Source: Cellulosimicrobium cellulans
Lineage (GTDB): Bacteria; Actinomycetota; Actinomycetes; Actinomycetales; Cellulomonadaceae
Length of the DNA: 64,000 bases
NCBI RefSeq assembly: GCF_007679345.1
Contig: NZ_VEGH01000014.1
Coordinates: 81,419-145,418 of the forward strand
Direction: 5' to 3'
The notes under the pieces were generated by a model. The model was not told the DNA's origin and made no database searches. It saw nothing but the letters and a program-made list of their open reading frames with translations. A program made the position numbers and the translations under genes. Of this stretch, positions 1-9,097 are shown piece by piece (position 1 is the first letter of the stretch; every line of letters begins with the position of its first letter).

Positions 1-942
1 GCCGGGGCCGCCCTGCTGCTCGGCGCCGACCAGGCGTCGCTCGTGCCGCCGGTGGTCGCCGCGCTGGCCGCGGTCCTCGCGCTGGTGGCCGGGGCCGTCG
101 TCGGCCGGGTGGGCACCGAGCCCGCCGCGGGCCGGGTGCTCGTGCTGACCGCGCCCGTGCTGGCCGCGGTCGCCGGGCTGACCGCCACCTCCGCGCCGCC
201 CTCGTGGGGCTGGCCCGCGGCGCTCGCCGGGACGGGGGTGCTGGTCGCCGGCCTGCTGGGGATGCCCGCGCTCGTCGACCGCCGGGAGCTCAGCGCGGCG
301 CCGCTGGCCGGCGGGCTCGCGCTCGCCGTCGCGGGCACCGCGATCGCGCTCACCGACGCCCGCCCCGGGGAGGTGCTCGCGGTGGTCGTGGCCGTCGTCG
401 CCACCGCGAGCATCGGCGTCCCGTGGCTCGCGCTGTCGAGCACGCCGCTGCGCGTGGTGTCGCCGCGCAACGAGGCCGAGATCCTCGCCGACCCGCCCGC
501 GGTGCAGTCCGCGCGCGTGCGCTCGCAGCTCGCGGCGGGGCACCGCATCCAGGTGTCGCTGCGGGTCGCGATCGGGGTGCTCGCCGTGGTCGCCGCGCCG
601 GCGGTCGTCGCGACCGGCGTCGCCGGAACCGTCCTGCTGGTGCTCGCGGCGGCGGGCCTGCTGCTCGCGACGCGCCAGACCTACTCGCGGCTCGACGTGC
701 TGCTCACGGTCGGGCTGTCGGTGGCGCTGCTGGTCGTCGTCGCGGTCGTGGCCGCCGCGCAGCACCCGGCCTGGCGCCCCGCGCTCGTGGGCGTGGCCGG
801 CGCCGCCGCCGCGGTCGTCGTCGGCCTGGGCCTGGTCGCCCCCCGCCGCCGCGTCGGCCTGGCGCGGCTCGGCGACTTCCTGGAGATCGCCTGCCTGGCG
901 CTGCTGCTGCCCCTCGGCGTCGTCGCGGCGGGGCTGGTCTGA
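1..942 (+). CDS. eccD: EccD, type VII secretion membrane channel protein (5' end outside window)
   Basis: This is the C-terminal part (about 313 residues) of EccD, the polytopic membrane protein that lines the inner-membrane channel of ESX/type VII secretion. The frame is open from base 1, so the N-terminal ubiquitin-like domain and first membrane segments lie upstream. Visible are roughly nine hydrophobic segments, a cytosolic loop with LRVVSPRNEAEILADPP, and a C-terminus (ARLGDFLEIACLALLLPLGV) that matches the family's last helix. The stop is followed after three bases by eccB, so the two are co-transcribed. A GTG at position 43 is an internal codon, not the start. Identity rests on family pattern plus the eccB and mycP neighbours. 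Confidence 0.85.
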   Translation, partial: AGAALLLGADQASLVPPVVAALAAVLALVAGAVVGRVGTEPAAGRVLVLTAPVLAAVAGLTATSAPPSWGWPAALAGTGVLVAGLLGMPALVDRRELSAAPLAGGLALAVAGTAIALTDARPGEVLAVVVAVVATASIGVPWLALSSTPLRVVSPRNEAEILADPPAVQSARVRSQLAAGHRIQVSLRVAIGVLAVVAAPAVVATGVAGTVLLVLAAAGLLLATRQTYSRLDVLLTVGLSVALLVVVAVVAAAQHPAWRPALVGVAGAAAAVVVGLGLVAPRRRVGLARLGDFLEIACLALLLPLGVVAAGLV

Positions 943-945
943 CCC

Positions 946-2337
946 GTGGCGTCCAAGCGCGACCTCGTCGAGGCGCAGAGCTACAGCCGCCGTCGCCTGC
1001 TCACCGCGTTCACCAGCGGCGCGCCCGGCGGCCGGGAGCTCGAGCCCACCAAGCCGCTGCGCGGCGTCGTCGCCGGTGTCTCGCTGTCCGTGCTGCTGGT
1101 GCTCGGGAGCCTGGGCTTCGGCCTGCTCAGCCCGACCCTGCCGGACGGCTGGGACGACCAGTCGCTGATCATCGTCGAGGGCGACGGCAGCCGGTACGTC
1201 GGCATCCAGGGCACGCTGCACCCGGTGCTCAACGTGACGAGCGCCCGTCTGGTGCTCGACTCGGGCTCGTTCCACGTGGTCGACGTGAGCGAGGACGACA
1301 TCACCGACGCCCCACGCGGCGCCACCCTCGGCATCGCCGGCGCGCCCGACGAGCTGCCGCTCGCGAGCCGGCTCGCCGCCACGGGCTGGCAGGCGTGCGT
1401 CGCGCCCGACGGCGGCACCGCGCTGACGATCGACCCCGACGCCCCCGCCCCGGTCGCCGACCCCGGCGCCGGCGCGCTGGTGCAGGCCGCCGGGACGCTG
1501 TACCTGGTGTCCGACGGCACCCGGCACCGCATCCCGGCCGGCGACGAGGCCGCCGTGCTGCGCGCGCTCGGCCTGGACACGGCGACCCCGCTCGCCGCGG
1601 GTGCGGACTGGCTGAACCTGGTGCCGGCCGGCTCCGACCTGGCGCCGCTCACCGTCGCGGGCGCGGGCGCCGCCGCGCTCCCCGAGGGTGGGCTGCCGAT
1701 CGACACCCGGGTCGGCACGCTCGTCCAGGTGACCGGCGTCGGCGACGGCGCCCGGCGTTACGTCGTGGACGCGAAGGGCGAGCTCGCGCCGCTGTCCGAC
1801 CTCGCCTACCCGCTGTACCTGCTGGGCGCCGGCGAGCTCGCCGCGCGGCCGCTGGAGGTCACCGCCTCGGAGATCGCGGCCGTCCGCACCTCGGCGACGC
1901 CCGTGGCCCCGGACGACCTGCCGGCCACGGTGCCGACGCTGCCGCCAGCCGGTTCGACGGCGTGCGTGGTGCTCACCACCGGCGACGCCGACCGGGTCGA
2001 CCTCGTGCTGCGTGACGCCTCCGAGGTCGTCGCCGGCGTGCGCGTGGCCCCGGGCTCGGGGGCGCTGGTCCGTGCCCAGACGACCGCCGGGGCCGCCGCG
2101 ACCGTGCGGCTCGTCGACGGCTCCGGGCGGGCCTACCCGGTGCCGGACGCGAGCGACGAGGTCCTGGCCCGGCTCGGCTACGCGCCGGACGACGTGACGC
2201 GGGTGCCGCCGGCGTGGGCCGACCTGCTGCCGACGGGGCCGGACCTGACCGTCGAGGCCGCCGCGACCGAGGTCTCCGGCGGGACGGCGGCGGCGACCGG
2301 CGCCACGGACGCGGGCACCGGCGCCGGGGCCCCGTGA
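946..2337 (+). CDS. eccB: EccB, type VII secretion core component
   Basis: EccB is a single-pass membrane protein with a large extracytoplasmic domain that forms part of the ESX inner-membrane complex with EccC, EccD and EccE. The 463-residue product shows the family N-terminus (SKRDLVEAQSYSRRRLL), one membrane segment at about residues 41-61, and the conserved motif RYVGIQGTLHPVLNVTSARL that opens the repeat-containing periplasmic region. Length is close to the usual 470-500. The GTG start lies three bases after the eccD stop with no Shine-Dalgarno, which suggests translational coupling. The C-terminal 30 residues are Ala/Gly/Thr-rich. The stop overlaps the mycP start. Confidence 0.9.
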   Translation: MASKRDLVEAQSYSRRRLLTAFTSGAPGGRELEPTKPLRGVVAGVSLSVLLVLGSLGFGLLSPTLPDGWDDQSLIIVEGDGSRYVGIQGTLHPVLNVTSARLVLDSGSFHVVDVSEDDITDAPRGATLGIAGAPDELPLASRLAATGWQACVAPDGGTALTIDPDAPAPVADPGAGALVQAAGTLYLVSDGTRHRIPAGDEAAVLRALGLDTATPLAAGADWLNLVPAGSDLAPLTVAGAGAAALPEGGLPIDTRVGTLVQVTGVGDGARRYVVDAKGELAPLSDLAYPLYLLGAGELAARPLEVTASEIAAVRTSATPVAPDDLPATVPTLPPAGSTACVVLTTGDADRVDLVLRDASEVVAGVRVAPGSGALVRAQTTAGAAATVRLVDGSGRAYPVPDASDEVLARLGYAPDDVTRVPPAWADLLPTGPDLTVEAAATEVSGGTAAATGATDAGTGAGAP

Positions 2338-3698
2338 CGGGCGTCCCCGCGGGCGCGCGGCGCGGCCCGGCCCGTCCCGCTCGGCGGTCCGGCGGGCGCC
2401 CGGCGCGCGGCTCGACGCACCACGCCGCCCGGCGCACCGCGCCGCGGACGACCCTGGCCGGCCTCGCCGCCGCGCTCCTGCTCGCCGGGCCCGCCGCGGG
2501 CGTCGCGCTCGCCGGCCCGCCCGCGGCCGCCGCGCGGGTCCCCGCCGCGACGACCACCCAGTGCACCCAGGAGAAGACCCAGTACGTCGCGGAGGCCCCG
2601 CCCGCGCTGACCCGGCTCGCGGCCCAGCGCGCGTGGCGATCGGCCACCGGCGCGGGGGTGCTGGTCGCGGTCGTCGACTCCGGGGTGGACCCCGGGAACG
2701 CGCACCTGACCGACGCGGTGGTCCCGGGTGTCGACCTGGTCGGGGTCGCCGGCGACCCGGCGGGCCGGACGGACACCGCGGGGCACGGCACGGCCGTCGC
2801 CGGCCAGATCGCCGCCCGCTGGCGGGACGACCTGGGGTCCGGCGTCGTGGGCCTCGCGCCGGCCGCCACGATCCTGCCGGTCCGCGTCTACTACGCCGAC
2901 GACGACCAGGCCCGCGAGCAGGGCGTCGCCCCGGACGCGACGCGGATGGCCGCGGGCATCGACGCCGCGGTCGCCGCGGGTGCCCGCGTCGTCAACGTCT
3001 CGATGAGCACCCCGAACGACACCCCGGCACTGGCCGACGCCGTCCGGCGGGCGACGGCGGCCGGTGCCCTCGTCGTGGCCAGCGCGGGCAACCGGAACAC
3101 CAGCAGCGACGAGACCGACGGCCCGCGGTACCCGGCGGCGTACGACGGCGTGCTCGCGGTGACGGCGGTCGACGTCGACGACCGGCCGGCCGGCGACGCG
3201 ATCCACGGCGCGCACGTCGACGTCGCCGCGCCGGGCACGAACGTCCTGACCACCTTCCACGCGGCCGGCGACTGCATGCTGTCCGGCGAGGGCACCTCCA
3301 CCAGCTTCGCGACCGCCTACGTCAGCGCGGCGGCGGCGCTGCTCGCCGAGCGGTACCCCGAGGAGACGCCCGCGCAGTGGGCGTACCGGCTCGAGGTCAC
3401 CGCCGCCCGCGCCCAGCCCGCCGCGCGGGACGACCTGGTGGGCTGGGGCGTCGTGCGCCCGGACGCCGCGCTGGAGTTCGTGGACGACGGCACGGCGCCC
3501 GGCCCGGTCAGCCCGGTGCACGGGCGGGCTGCGGCGCAGGCCGCGGACGTGCGGACCGTCGACGTCTCGCCGCGCGAGGACCCCCTGGCCGGGGCGCGCG
3601 CGGGCGCCGTCTGGTGGGGCATCGGCGGGATCGCGGTCGTGCTGCTCGCGGCGCTGGCCGCGCGCGTGGCGGGGCGTCGGCGCCGGGGCCGGGGCTGA
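2334..3698 (+). CDS. mycP: Mycosin, subtilisin-like serine protease of type VII secretion
   Basis: MycP is the membrane-anchored S8 protease that caps and stabilises the ESX complex and cleaves some substrates outside the membrane. The chosen GTG at 2334 overlaps the eccB stop by four bases (GTGA) and gives 454 residues; a longer upstream frame inside eccB is unlikely. There is an Arg-rich N-terminus, a signal segment near 40-68, then the triad Asp115 (VAVVDSGVD), His151 (GHGTAVAG) and Ser324 (TSFATAYVSA), with Asn253 at the oxyanion position. A membrane helix at about 428-446 and an Arg tail end the protein. It closes the visible ESX operon. Confidence 0.92.
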   Translation: MTGVPAGARRGPARPARRSGGRPARGSTHHAARRTAPRTTLAGLAAALLLAGPAAGVALAGPPAAAARVPAATTTQCTQEKTQYVAEAPPALTRLAAQRAWRSATGAGVLVAVVDSGVDPGNAHLTDAVVPGVDLVGVAGDPAGRTDTAGHGTAVAGQIAARWRDDLGSGVVGLAPAATILPVRVYYADDDQAREQGVAPDATRMAAGIDAAVAAGARVVNVSMSTPNDTPALADAVRRATAAGALVVASAGNRNTSSDETDGPRYPAAYDGVLAVTAVDVDDRPAGDAIHGAHVDVAAPGTNVLTTFHAAGDCMLSGEGTSTSFATAYVSAAAALLAERYPEETPAQWAYRLEVTAARAQPAARDDLVGWGVVRPDAALEFVDDGTAPGPVSPVHGRAAAQAADVRTVDVSPREDPLAGARAGAVWWGIGGIAVVLLAALAARVAGRRRRGRG

Positions 3699-3743
3699 CG
3701 CTCCTGCTCCCGGGTCGACGGCGGGCCGGCGCGGCCGGTCGCG

Positions 3744-4733
3744 TCAGGCGGCCGGCGCGGGTGCCGGGGCGGCGGCGCGCAGCCGCTGCGCGCGCTGGGT
3801 CCGCACCCCGTCGACCGTGAGCAGCACCAGGGCCACCCACACCAGCCCGAAGCCCCACCAGCGCGCGGGCGGCATCGTCTCGTGCAGCACGAGCACGCCG
3901 ATGACCAGCTGCAGCACCGGCGCCAGGTACTGCAGGCTGCCGACGACGCTCAGCGGCAGCCGGCGCGCGGACTCCCCGAACAGCAGCAGCGGGAGCGCCG
4001 TCGCGATCCCGGTCCCGGCCAGCGCGAGCGCGTGCCACACCCCGGTCGCGGCGAAGGTGGAGCCACCCGTCGTCCCCAGCCAGACCAGGTACACCGCGGA
4101 CACGGGCGCCAGCACGAGGGTCTCGGCGGCGAGCGCCGGAGCGGCGGCGACGCTGCGCCCCACGCGGTTCTTCAGCAGCCCGTAGACCCCGAACGACCCG
4201 GCGAGCGTCAGCGCCACCCACGGCAGCCGCCCGAGCCCGACCGTGATGACGACGACCGCCGCGACGCCGAACCCGAGCGCCACCCACTGCGTCCGGCGCA
4301 GCCGCTCGCGCAGCACGACGACGGCGAGCAGCACCGTGACGAGCGGGTTGATGAAGTACCCGAGGGCGGCGTCCACGACGTGGCCGCCGAGCGCCGCGAA
4401 GACGAACGTCAGCCAGTTCACCGCGAGGAGCACGGACGCCGCTGCCACCAGGGCCATCGTCCGGCGGTTCCGGAGCACCACGCCGAGCGCCCGCCAGGTG
4501 CGGGTGGCCGACAGCACGACCGCGCAGAACACCAGCGACCACAGCACCCGGTGCGCCACGACCTCGACGGCGCCCGACGGCTTCAGCAGCTCGAAGTACA
4601 GCGGCAGGACGCCCCAGAGCAGGTAGGCGCCGACGCCGGCGGCGAGGCCGCGCGGGTCGAGGGCACCGGTCGCGGCGGGGGCTGCGGGGGTCGTGCTCGG
4701 CGCGTCGGTGGGGGACGGGGACGGGGTGCTCAC
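3744..4733 (-). CDS. rarD: RarD/EamA-family inner-membrane transporter
   Basis: A 329-residue protein with about ten membrane segments of the drug/metabolite transporter superfamily, RarD subgroup. Family marks are GVGAYLLWGVLPLYFELLKP near residues 33-52, AHRVLWSL, and the second-half repeat SLQYLAPVLQLVIGVLVLHE. The natural substrate of RarD proteins is poorly defined. The N-terminal 30 residues are Ser/Thr/Pro/Ala-rich. The gene converges with mycP. The GTG start at 4733 has no Shine-Dalgarno but sits six bases after TAGCGT, consistent with a leaderless message. Confidence 0.88.
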   Translation of the reverse strand: MSTPSPSPTDAPSTTPAAPAATGALDPRGLAAGVGAYLLWGVLPLYFELLKPSGAVEVVAHRVLWSLVFCAVVLSATRTWRALGVVLRNRRTMALVAAASVLLAVNWLTFVFAALGGHVVDAALGYFINPLVTVLLAVVVLRERLRRTQWVALGFGVAAVVVITVGLGRLPWVALTLAGSFGVYGLLKNRVGRSVAAAPALAAETLVLAPVSAVYLVWLGTTGGSTFAATGVWHALALAGTGIATALPLLLFGESARRLPLSVVGSLQYLAPVLQLVIGVLVLHETMPPARWWGFGLVWVALVLLTVDGVRTQRAQRLRAAAPAPAPAA

Positions 4734-4739
4734 GACCCG

Positions 4740-4745
4740 ACGCTA
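4740..4745 (-). promoter_or_regulatory. -10 hexamer of a probable leaderless promoter for rarD
   Basis: On the minus strand TAGCGT is followed by six bases and then the GTG start at 4733. This is where a transcript would begin at its own start codon. The same spacing recurs at several other genes here. No clear -35 is seen. Confidence 0.5.
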
Positions 4746-4836
4746 GCGCCGCCCGCCGACGCGCCCCGGCCCCGTCCGCGCCCGCGCGCGGAGAACGGCG
4801 GGAAGTCGCGGCAGATCGGCAGAGGTTAGGGCGTCC

Positions 4837-4842
4837 TACACT
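4837..4842 (+). promoter_or_regulatory. Possible -10 element upstream of fprA
   Basis: TACACT matches the -10 consensus at the key positions and lies 29 bases before the fprA start, leaving room for a short leader with the Shine-Dalgarno. The -35 region is weak. Confidence 0.35.
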
Positions 4843-4871
4843 GGGCCACGACCCCGAAGGAAGGCACCTGC

Positions 4872-6269
4872 GTGACCTCGAACCGCCCTGTCCGTGTGGC
4901 CGTCGTCGGCGCCGGCCCCGCCGGCATCTACGCCTCGGACATCCTGAGCCGCTCGGGCCTGGACGTCTCCATCGACCTCATCGAGCGGCTGCCCGCGCCG
5001 TTCGGCCTGGTCCGGTACGGCGTCGCCCCCGACCACCCGCGGATCAAGCAGATCATCGTCGCCCTGCACAAGGTGCTGGAGCGCGGCGACATCCGCCTGA
5101 TCTGCAACGTCGACTACGGGGTCGACCTCAAGCTGGAGGACCTGCGCCGGCACTACGACGCGGTGGTCTTCGCGACCGGCGCCATCAAGGACGCCGACCT
5201 GCCGATCCCGGGCATCGAGCTGGACGGGTCGTACGGCGCCGCCGACTTCGTGTCCTGGTACGACGGCCACCCCGACGTGCCGCGCACCTGGCCGCTGACC
5301 GCGCAGCACGTCGCGGTGCTCGGCGCCGGCAACGTGGCGCTCGACGTCGCCCGCATCCTCGCCAAGCACGCCGACGACCTGCTGCCGACCGAGGTCCCGC
5401 AGAACGTCTACGACGGCCTCAAGGCCAGCCCGGTGACGGACGTGCACGTGTTCGCCCGCCGCGGCCCGGCGCAGGCCAAGTTCTCCCCGCTGGAGCTGCG
5501 GGAGCTCGGCCACGTGCCGGACGTCGACGTCGTCGTGTACCCGGAGGACTTCGACTTCGACGAGGGCTCGATGGCCGCCATCCACTCGTCGAACCAGACC
5601 AAGCAGGTCGTCAAGACGCTGACCGACTGGACGCTGAAGGAGCCGGAGGAGCTGACGGCGAGCCGCCGCATCCACCTGCACTTCCTGCACAAGCCGGTCG
5701 AGGTGCTCGGCGAGGACGGCAAGGTCGTGGGGCTGCGCACCGAGCGCACCGCGCTGGCCGGCGACGGCTCGGTCGCGGGCACCGGAACCACGCACGACTG
5801 GCCGGTGCAGGCCGTGTACCGCGCGGTCGGCTACTTCGGCTCGCCGCTGGTGGACGTGCCGTTCGACGAGGCCAAGGGCGTCATCGCCAACCGCGAGGGC
5901 CGGGTCGTGGACGTCGACGGCGAGCCCGTCCCCGGCGTCTACACCACGGGCTGGATCAAGCGCGGTCCGGTCGGCCTGATCGGGCACACCAAGTCCGACG
6001 CGAGCGAGACGATCCGGCACCTGGTCGAGGACGCCGGCGACATCACGGAGCCGGGCAACCCGTTCCTGTCCGCGACCGAGCCGGACCCGCAGGCGGTCGT
6101 CGACTTCCTGACCGCGCGGGGCGCCCGCCCGATCCACTGGGCCGGCTGGGAGCTGCTGGACGCGTACGAGCGGTCCCTCGGCGAGCCGCACGGCCGCGAG
6201 CGGGTCAAGGTCGTGCCGCGCGAGGACATGGTCCGGATCGCCCTGGCCGAGGCGGCGGGCGAGGCCTGA
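4872..6269 (+). CDS. fprA: Ferredoxin/adrenodoxin-type NADP+ reductase
   Basis: FprA is a cytosolic FAD enzyme that passes electrons between NADPH and ferredoxins, for example those serving cytochromes P450. The 465-residue product has the FAD dinucleotide motif VVGAGPAGIYAS (residues 11-22), the family signature APFGLVRYGVAPDHP, a second Rossmann motif VLGAGNVALDVARIL for NADP, and the C-terminal GWIKRGPVGLIGHTKSDA block that contacts FAD. Length fits the family (about 455-465). The GTG start is preceded by a strong GAAGGAAGG Shine-Dalgarno. It is a single-gene unit; a palindromic cassette follows its stop. Confidence 0.93.
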   Translation: MTSNRPVRVAVVGAGPAGIYASDILSRSGLDVSIDLIERLPAPFGLVRYGVAPDHPRIKQIIVALHKVLERGDIRLICNVDYGVDLKLEDLRRHYDAVVFATGAIKDADLPIPGIELDGSYGAADFVSWYDGHPDVPRTWPLTAQHVAVLGAGNVALDVARILAKHADDLLPTEVPQNVYDGLKASPVTDVHVFARRGPAQAKFSPLELRELGHVPDVDVVVYPEDFDFDEGSMAAIHSSNQTKQVVKTLTDWTLKEPEELTASRRIHLHFLHKPVEVLGEDGKVVGLRTERTALAGDGSVAGTGTTHDWPVQAVYRAVGYFGSPLVDVPFDEAKGVIANREGRVVDVDGEPVPGVYTTGWIKRGPVGLIGHTKSDASETIRHLVEDAGDITEPGNPFLSATEPDPQAVVDFLTARGARPIHWAGWELLDAYERSLGEPHGRERVKVVPREDMVRIALAEAAGEA

Positions 6270-6297
6270 CGCCCGGGGCGCCTTCTGCCACCACGGG

Positions 6298-6390
6298 CGC
6301 GAACGGATCCCTTCGTGCGCGCGCGGGAGTGAATGGATCCGTTCGCACCGACACGCCCGGGTGTGTCCGTGCGAACGGATCCATTCGCAC
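6298..6390. repeat. Three-arm palindromic cassette with GGATCC cores
   Basis: Between convergent fprA and the ABC ATPase gene lie three related arms around GGATCC: 6301-6318, 6329-6348 and 6369-6390. The second and third form a near-perfect inverted repeat of about 20 bases per arm. The spacer between them is itself palindromic, centred on CCCGGG. The element could fold into a long hairpin on either strand and may act as a bidirectional terminator. A relative with the same core and the same spacer motif lies at 41975-42033. Confidence 0.75.
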
Positions 6391-6433
6391 GGGGTGGCCG
6401 GGGGCGCGCCCGCGGGAGGTCCTGCCCGCGGGG

Positions 6434-7210
6434 TCAGCCCGTGAAGCGGCGGAGGAACTCCTGGGTGCGGGGCTCGCGCGGGGCGCCCAGCACCTGCTCC
6501 GCCGGGCCGCGCTCCAGGATCCGGCCCTGGTGCAGGAAGCAGACCTCGTCGGCGACGTGCCGGGCGAACGCCATCTCGTGCGTGGCGACGACCATGGTCG
6601 TGCCCTCGTCCTTGAGCTCACCCAGGAGGTCCAGCACCTCGCCGACCAGCTCGGGGTCGAGCGCGCTCGTCACCTCGTCGAGCAGCATCAGCGCCGGCTG
6701 CGTCACCAGCGCCCGGGCGATCGCCACGCGCTGCTGCTGACCGCCGGACAGCTCGTCGGGGAACGCCTGCGCCTTGGCGCCCAGCCCGACCCGCTCCAGC
6801 ATCGCGGCGGCGCGCTCCCGGGCCTCCCGCTTGCCGACCTTGTGCACCAGCCGCGGCGCCAGCGTCACGTTGTCGAGCACCCGCAGGTGCGGGAACAGGT
6901 TGTAGGCCTGGAACACCATGCCGATCCGGGCGCGCACCGCGTTCGCGTCGACCCGGGGGTCGGTGACCTCTTCCCCGGCGACCTCGATGACGCCGTCGTC
7001 GACCTCCTCCAGCAGGTTGACGCACCGCAGCAGCGTCGACTTCCCGGAGCCGGAGGCGCCGATCAGCACGACGACCCGGTGCTCCGCGACGTCGAGCGAC
7101 AGGTCGTCGAGGACGACGTGGTCGCCGAACGCCTTGCGGACCCGGTCGACGCGCAGCAGCGGGGTGCCGGCGGGGACGACGTCGGGGGAGGGGGCGGCGG
7201 GCGCGCTCAT
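6434..7210 (-). CDS. Polar amino-acid ABC transporter, ATP-binding protein
   Basis: A 258-residue ATPase of the polar amino-acid uptake family (GlnQ/HisP type). It has Walker A GASGSGKST (51-59), the signature LSGGQQQR, Walker B ALMLLDEVTSALDPE and the switch His in VVATHEM. It powers import together with the permease and binding protein encoded upstream. The ATG at 7210 overlaps the permease stop by four bases (ATGA), which fixes the start; a longer upstream frame runs antiparallel to no evidence and is only the permease in another frame. Substrate is probably an amino acid such as glutamate, glutamine or cystine, but the sequence does not say which. Confidence 0.9.
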   Translation of the reverse strand: MSAPAAPSPDVVPAGTPLLRVDRVRKAFGDHVVLDDLSLDVAEHRVVVLIGASGSGKSTLLRCVNLLEEVDDGVIEVAGEEVTDPRVDANAVRARIGMVFQAYNLFPHLRVLDNVTLAPRLVHKVGKREARERAAAMLERVGLGAKAQAFPDELSGGQQQRVAIARALVTQPALMLLDEVTSALDPELVGEVLDLLGELKDEGTTMVVATHEMAFARHVADEVCFLHQGRILERGPAEQVLGAPREPRTQEFLRRFTG

Positions 7211-8121
7211 CGCATCGCCCCCGCTCCCGCGAGCCCGCTCTGCGACCCCAGCCAGCCGCCGCGCTTCGCGAGCGCGTCCGTGAACCGGGTCAGCGGGATG
7301 GTCAGCAGCACGAACAGCACGCCCGCGACCACGTACGGCGTGAAGTTGGCGTAGGTCGCCGTCTGGATCTGCGCGGCGCGCACCGCGTCCACCGCGCCGA
7401 GGATCGAGATCAGGCCGGAGTCCTTCGACAGCGACACCAGGTCGTTCAGCAGCGGCGGGATCACGCGCCGGACCGCCTGGGGCAGCACCACGTGCCGCAG
7501 CGTCTGCCCCCGGGTGAGGCCCAGCGACCGGGCGGAGGCGACCTGCGACGGGTGCACCGACTCGATGCCCGCGCGGAACACCTCCGCGACGTACGCCGAG
7601 TACGTCAGCACCAGCGCGAGCCCGCCCAGCACGACCGCCGAGGTCGGGACGCCCTGCAGCCGCAGCCCCGGCAGGCCGAACCCCACCAGCAGCAGCACGA
7701 GGATGAGCGGCAAGCCGCGGAACACGTCGACGTACCCGGTGGCGAGCGCGCGCAGCGGGAAGAACGCCGGCCCCCGCAGCGTCCGCGCGAGCGCCAGCAG
7801 CATCGCCACGACGACGATGATCACCGCGCACACCGCCATGACCCGCACGTTGAGCCACAGGCCCTCGAGCACCTTGGGCAGCGAGGCCCACGCGACCTCG
7901 GGGTCGAGGAACGACTGCTTGACCCGCGGCCACCCCGGCGAGCTCACCAGCCCGAGCACGGCGACGCCCGCCACCACGGCGGTGCTGACCAGGGCGACCA
8001 GCGTCGAGCGGCGGGTCTGCCCGCGCCGGTAGGCGTCGCGCTCGCGCTGCCGGTCGGACGGCACCCACGCGGGGCGGGTGCCGTCCGGCGGCATCGCGGG
8101 GTCCGCGGGTCCCGCGGGCAC
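7207..8121 (-). CDS. Polar amino-acid ABC transporter, permease
   Basis: A membrane subunit of about 304 residues with an N-terminal membrane segment and the five-helix amino-acid permease domain. The cytosolic EAA-type loop reads EVFRAGIESVHPSQVASARSLG, followed by QTLRHVVLPQAVRRVIPPL, which contacts the ATPase. The GTG at 8121 shares its G with the TAG stop of the binding-protein gene and is taken as the start; an ATG at 8094 would shorten it by nine residues. Neither start has a clear Shine-Dalgarno. Its stop overlaps the ATPase start. Confidence 0.88.
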   Translation of the reverse strand: MPAGPADPAMPPDGTRPAWVPSDRQRERDAYRRGQTRRSTLVALVSTAVVAGVAVLGLVSSPGWPRVKQSFLDPEVAWASLPKVLEGLWLNVRVMAVCAVIIVVVAMLLALARTLRGPAFFPLRALATGYVDVFRGLPLILVLLLVGFGLPGLRLQGVPTSAVVLGGLALVLTYSAYVAEVFRAGIESVHPSQVASARSLGLTRGQTLRHVVLPQAVRRVIPPLLNDLVSLSKDSGLISILGAVDAVRAAQIQTATYANFTPYVVAGVLFVLLTIPLTRFTDALAKRGGWLGSQSGLAGAGAMR

Positions 8122-8978
8122 TACTGCAGGACCGGCGCGCCGGCCGCGTCGGTGAGCCACTGCGACTCGAGGTCGGCGAGCGTGCCGTCCTCGCGCAGGG
8201 TGTCGACAGCCTCGGTCACCGGCTCGGTGAGCGACGAGCCCTTGTCGAGGACCAGGCCGAGCTGGTCCGCGCCGGCCGCGTCGTCGGCGGGGAGCTGGCC
8301 GACGAGGACACCGCCGTCGAGCTCGGCCGCGGTGATGTAGAGCGCGGTCGGCAGGTCCACGACGATCGCGTCGACCAGGCCGGCCTGCAGCGCCTGCTTC
8401 ACCTGGTCGTTGTCGTTGAACACCTGGATGTCGGTGCTCGGGTCGATCGCGTCCTGCGCGACCGTGAGGCTCGTGGTGCCGACCATCGCGCCGAGCTTCG
8501 CGTCCTTCAGCTCGGCGATGGAGGTCGCGCCCGCGACGGACGAGCCCTCCAGGGTCACGACGGCCTGCGCGGTGTCGTAGTACGACGACGAGAAGTCGAG
8601 GTTCTCGGCGCGCTCGGGGCTGATCGACACCTGGTTGATCGCGAAGTCGAACGACTTGGCACCCGGGGCGATGATCTGGTCGAACGTGACCGGGACCCAC
8701 TCGACCTGATCGGCGTCGTAGCCGAGCTGCTGGGCGACCGCGTAGGCGACGGCGGCCTCGAAGCCCTCGCCGCTGCTCGGGTCGTTGCCGACGACCCACG
8801 GCTCGTACGCCGGGTCGGAGGTGCCGATGGTCAGCACGCCGTCGGTGAGGGTGTCGAGCGCGCCGTCGGTCGCCGCGGACTCCGACGCGCCGGCGTCGGT
8901 CCCCTCGTCGACGGGCGCGCAGGCCGCGAGCGCCAGCGCGCTCGCGGCGGCCAGGGCCAGGATGCGGACGGTACGCAC
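8121..8978 (-). CDS. Polar amino-acid ABC transporter, substrate-binding lipoprotein
   Basis: A 285-residue extracellular solute-binding protein (family 3) that captures the amino acid for the permease. The signal peptide ends in the lipobox ALAAC (Cys20), so it is a membrane-anchored lipoprotein. The ligand-binding core shows [36 protein letters not shown] and the hinge-region [12 protein letters not shown], all typical of the family. A GAGGAGAC Shine-Dalgarno precedes the start. It heads a three-gene operon with overlapping junctions. Confidence 0.9.
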   Translation of the reverse strand: MRTVRILALAAASALALAACAPVDEGTDAGASESAATDGALDTLTDGVLTIGTSDPAYEPWVVGNDPSSGEGFEAAVAYAVAQQLGYDADQVEWVPVTFDQIIAPGAKSFDFAINQVSISPERAENLDFSSSYYDTAQAVVTLEGSSVAGATSIAELKDAKLGAMVGTTSLTVAQDAIDPSTDIQVFNDNDQVKQALQAGLVDAIVVDLPTALYITAAELDGGVLVGQLPADDAAGADQLGLVLDKGSSLTEPVTEAVDTLREDGTLADLESQWLTDAAGAPVLQ

Positions 8979-9097
8979 GGTGTCTCCTCGGGGAGTGGCG
9001 GGATCTGCGGGGTCAGGGTAGGGGAACTGCCGGACGGCCTGCAGCGTTGTCTGGAACGCGGGACGAGTTGTCGGCCGCGAGGACGGGAAGGACGCAC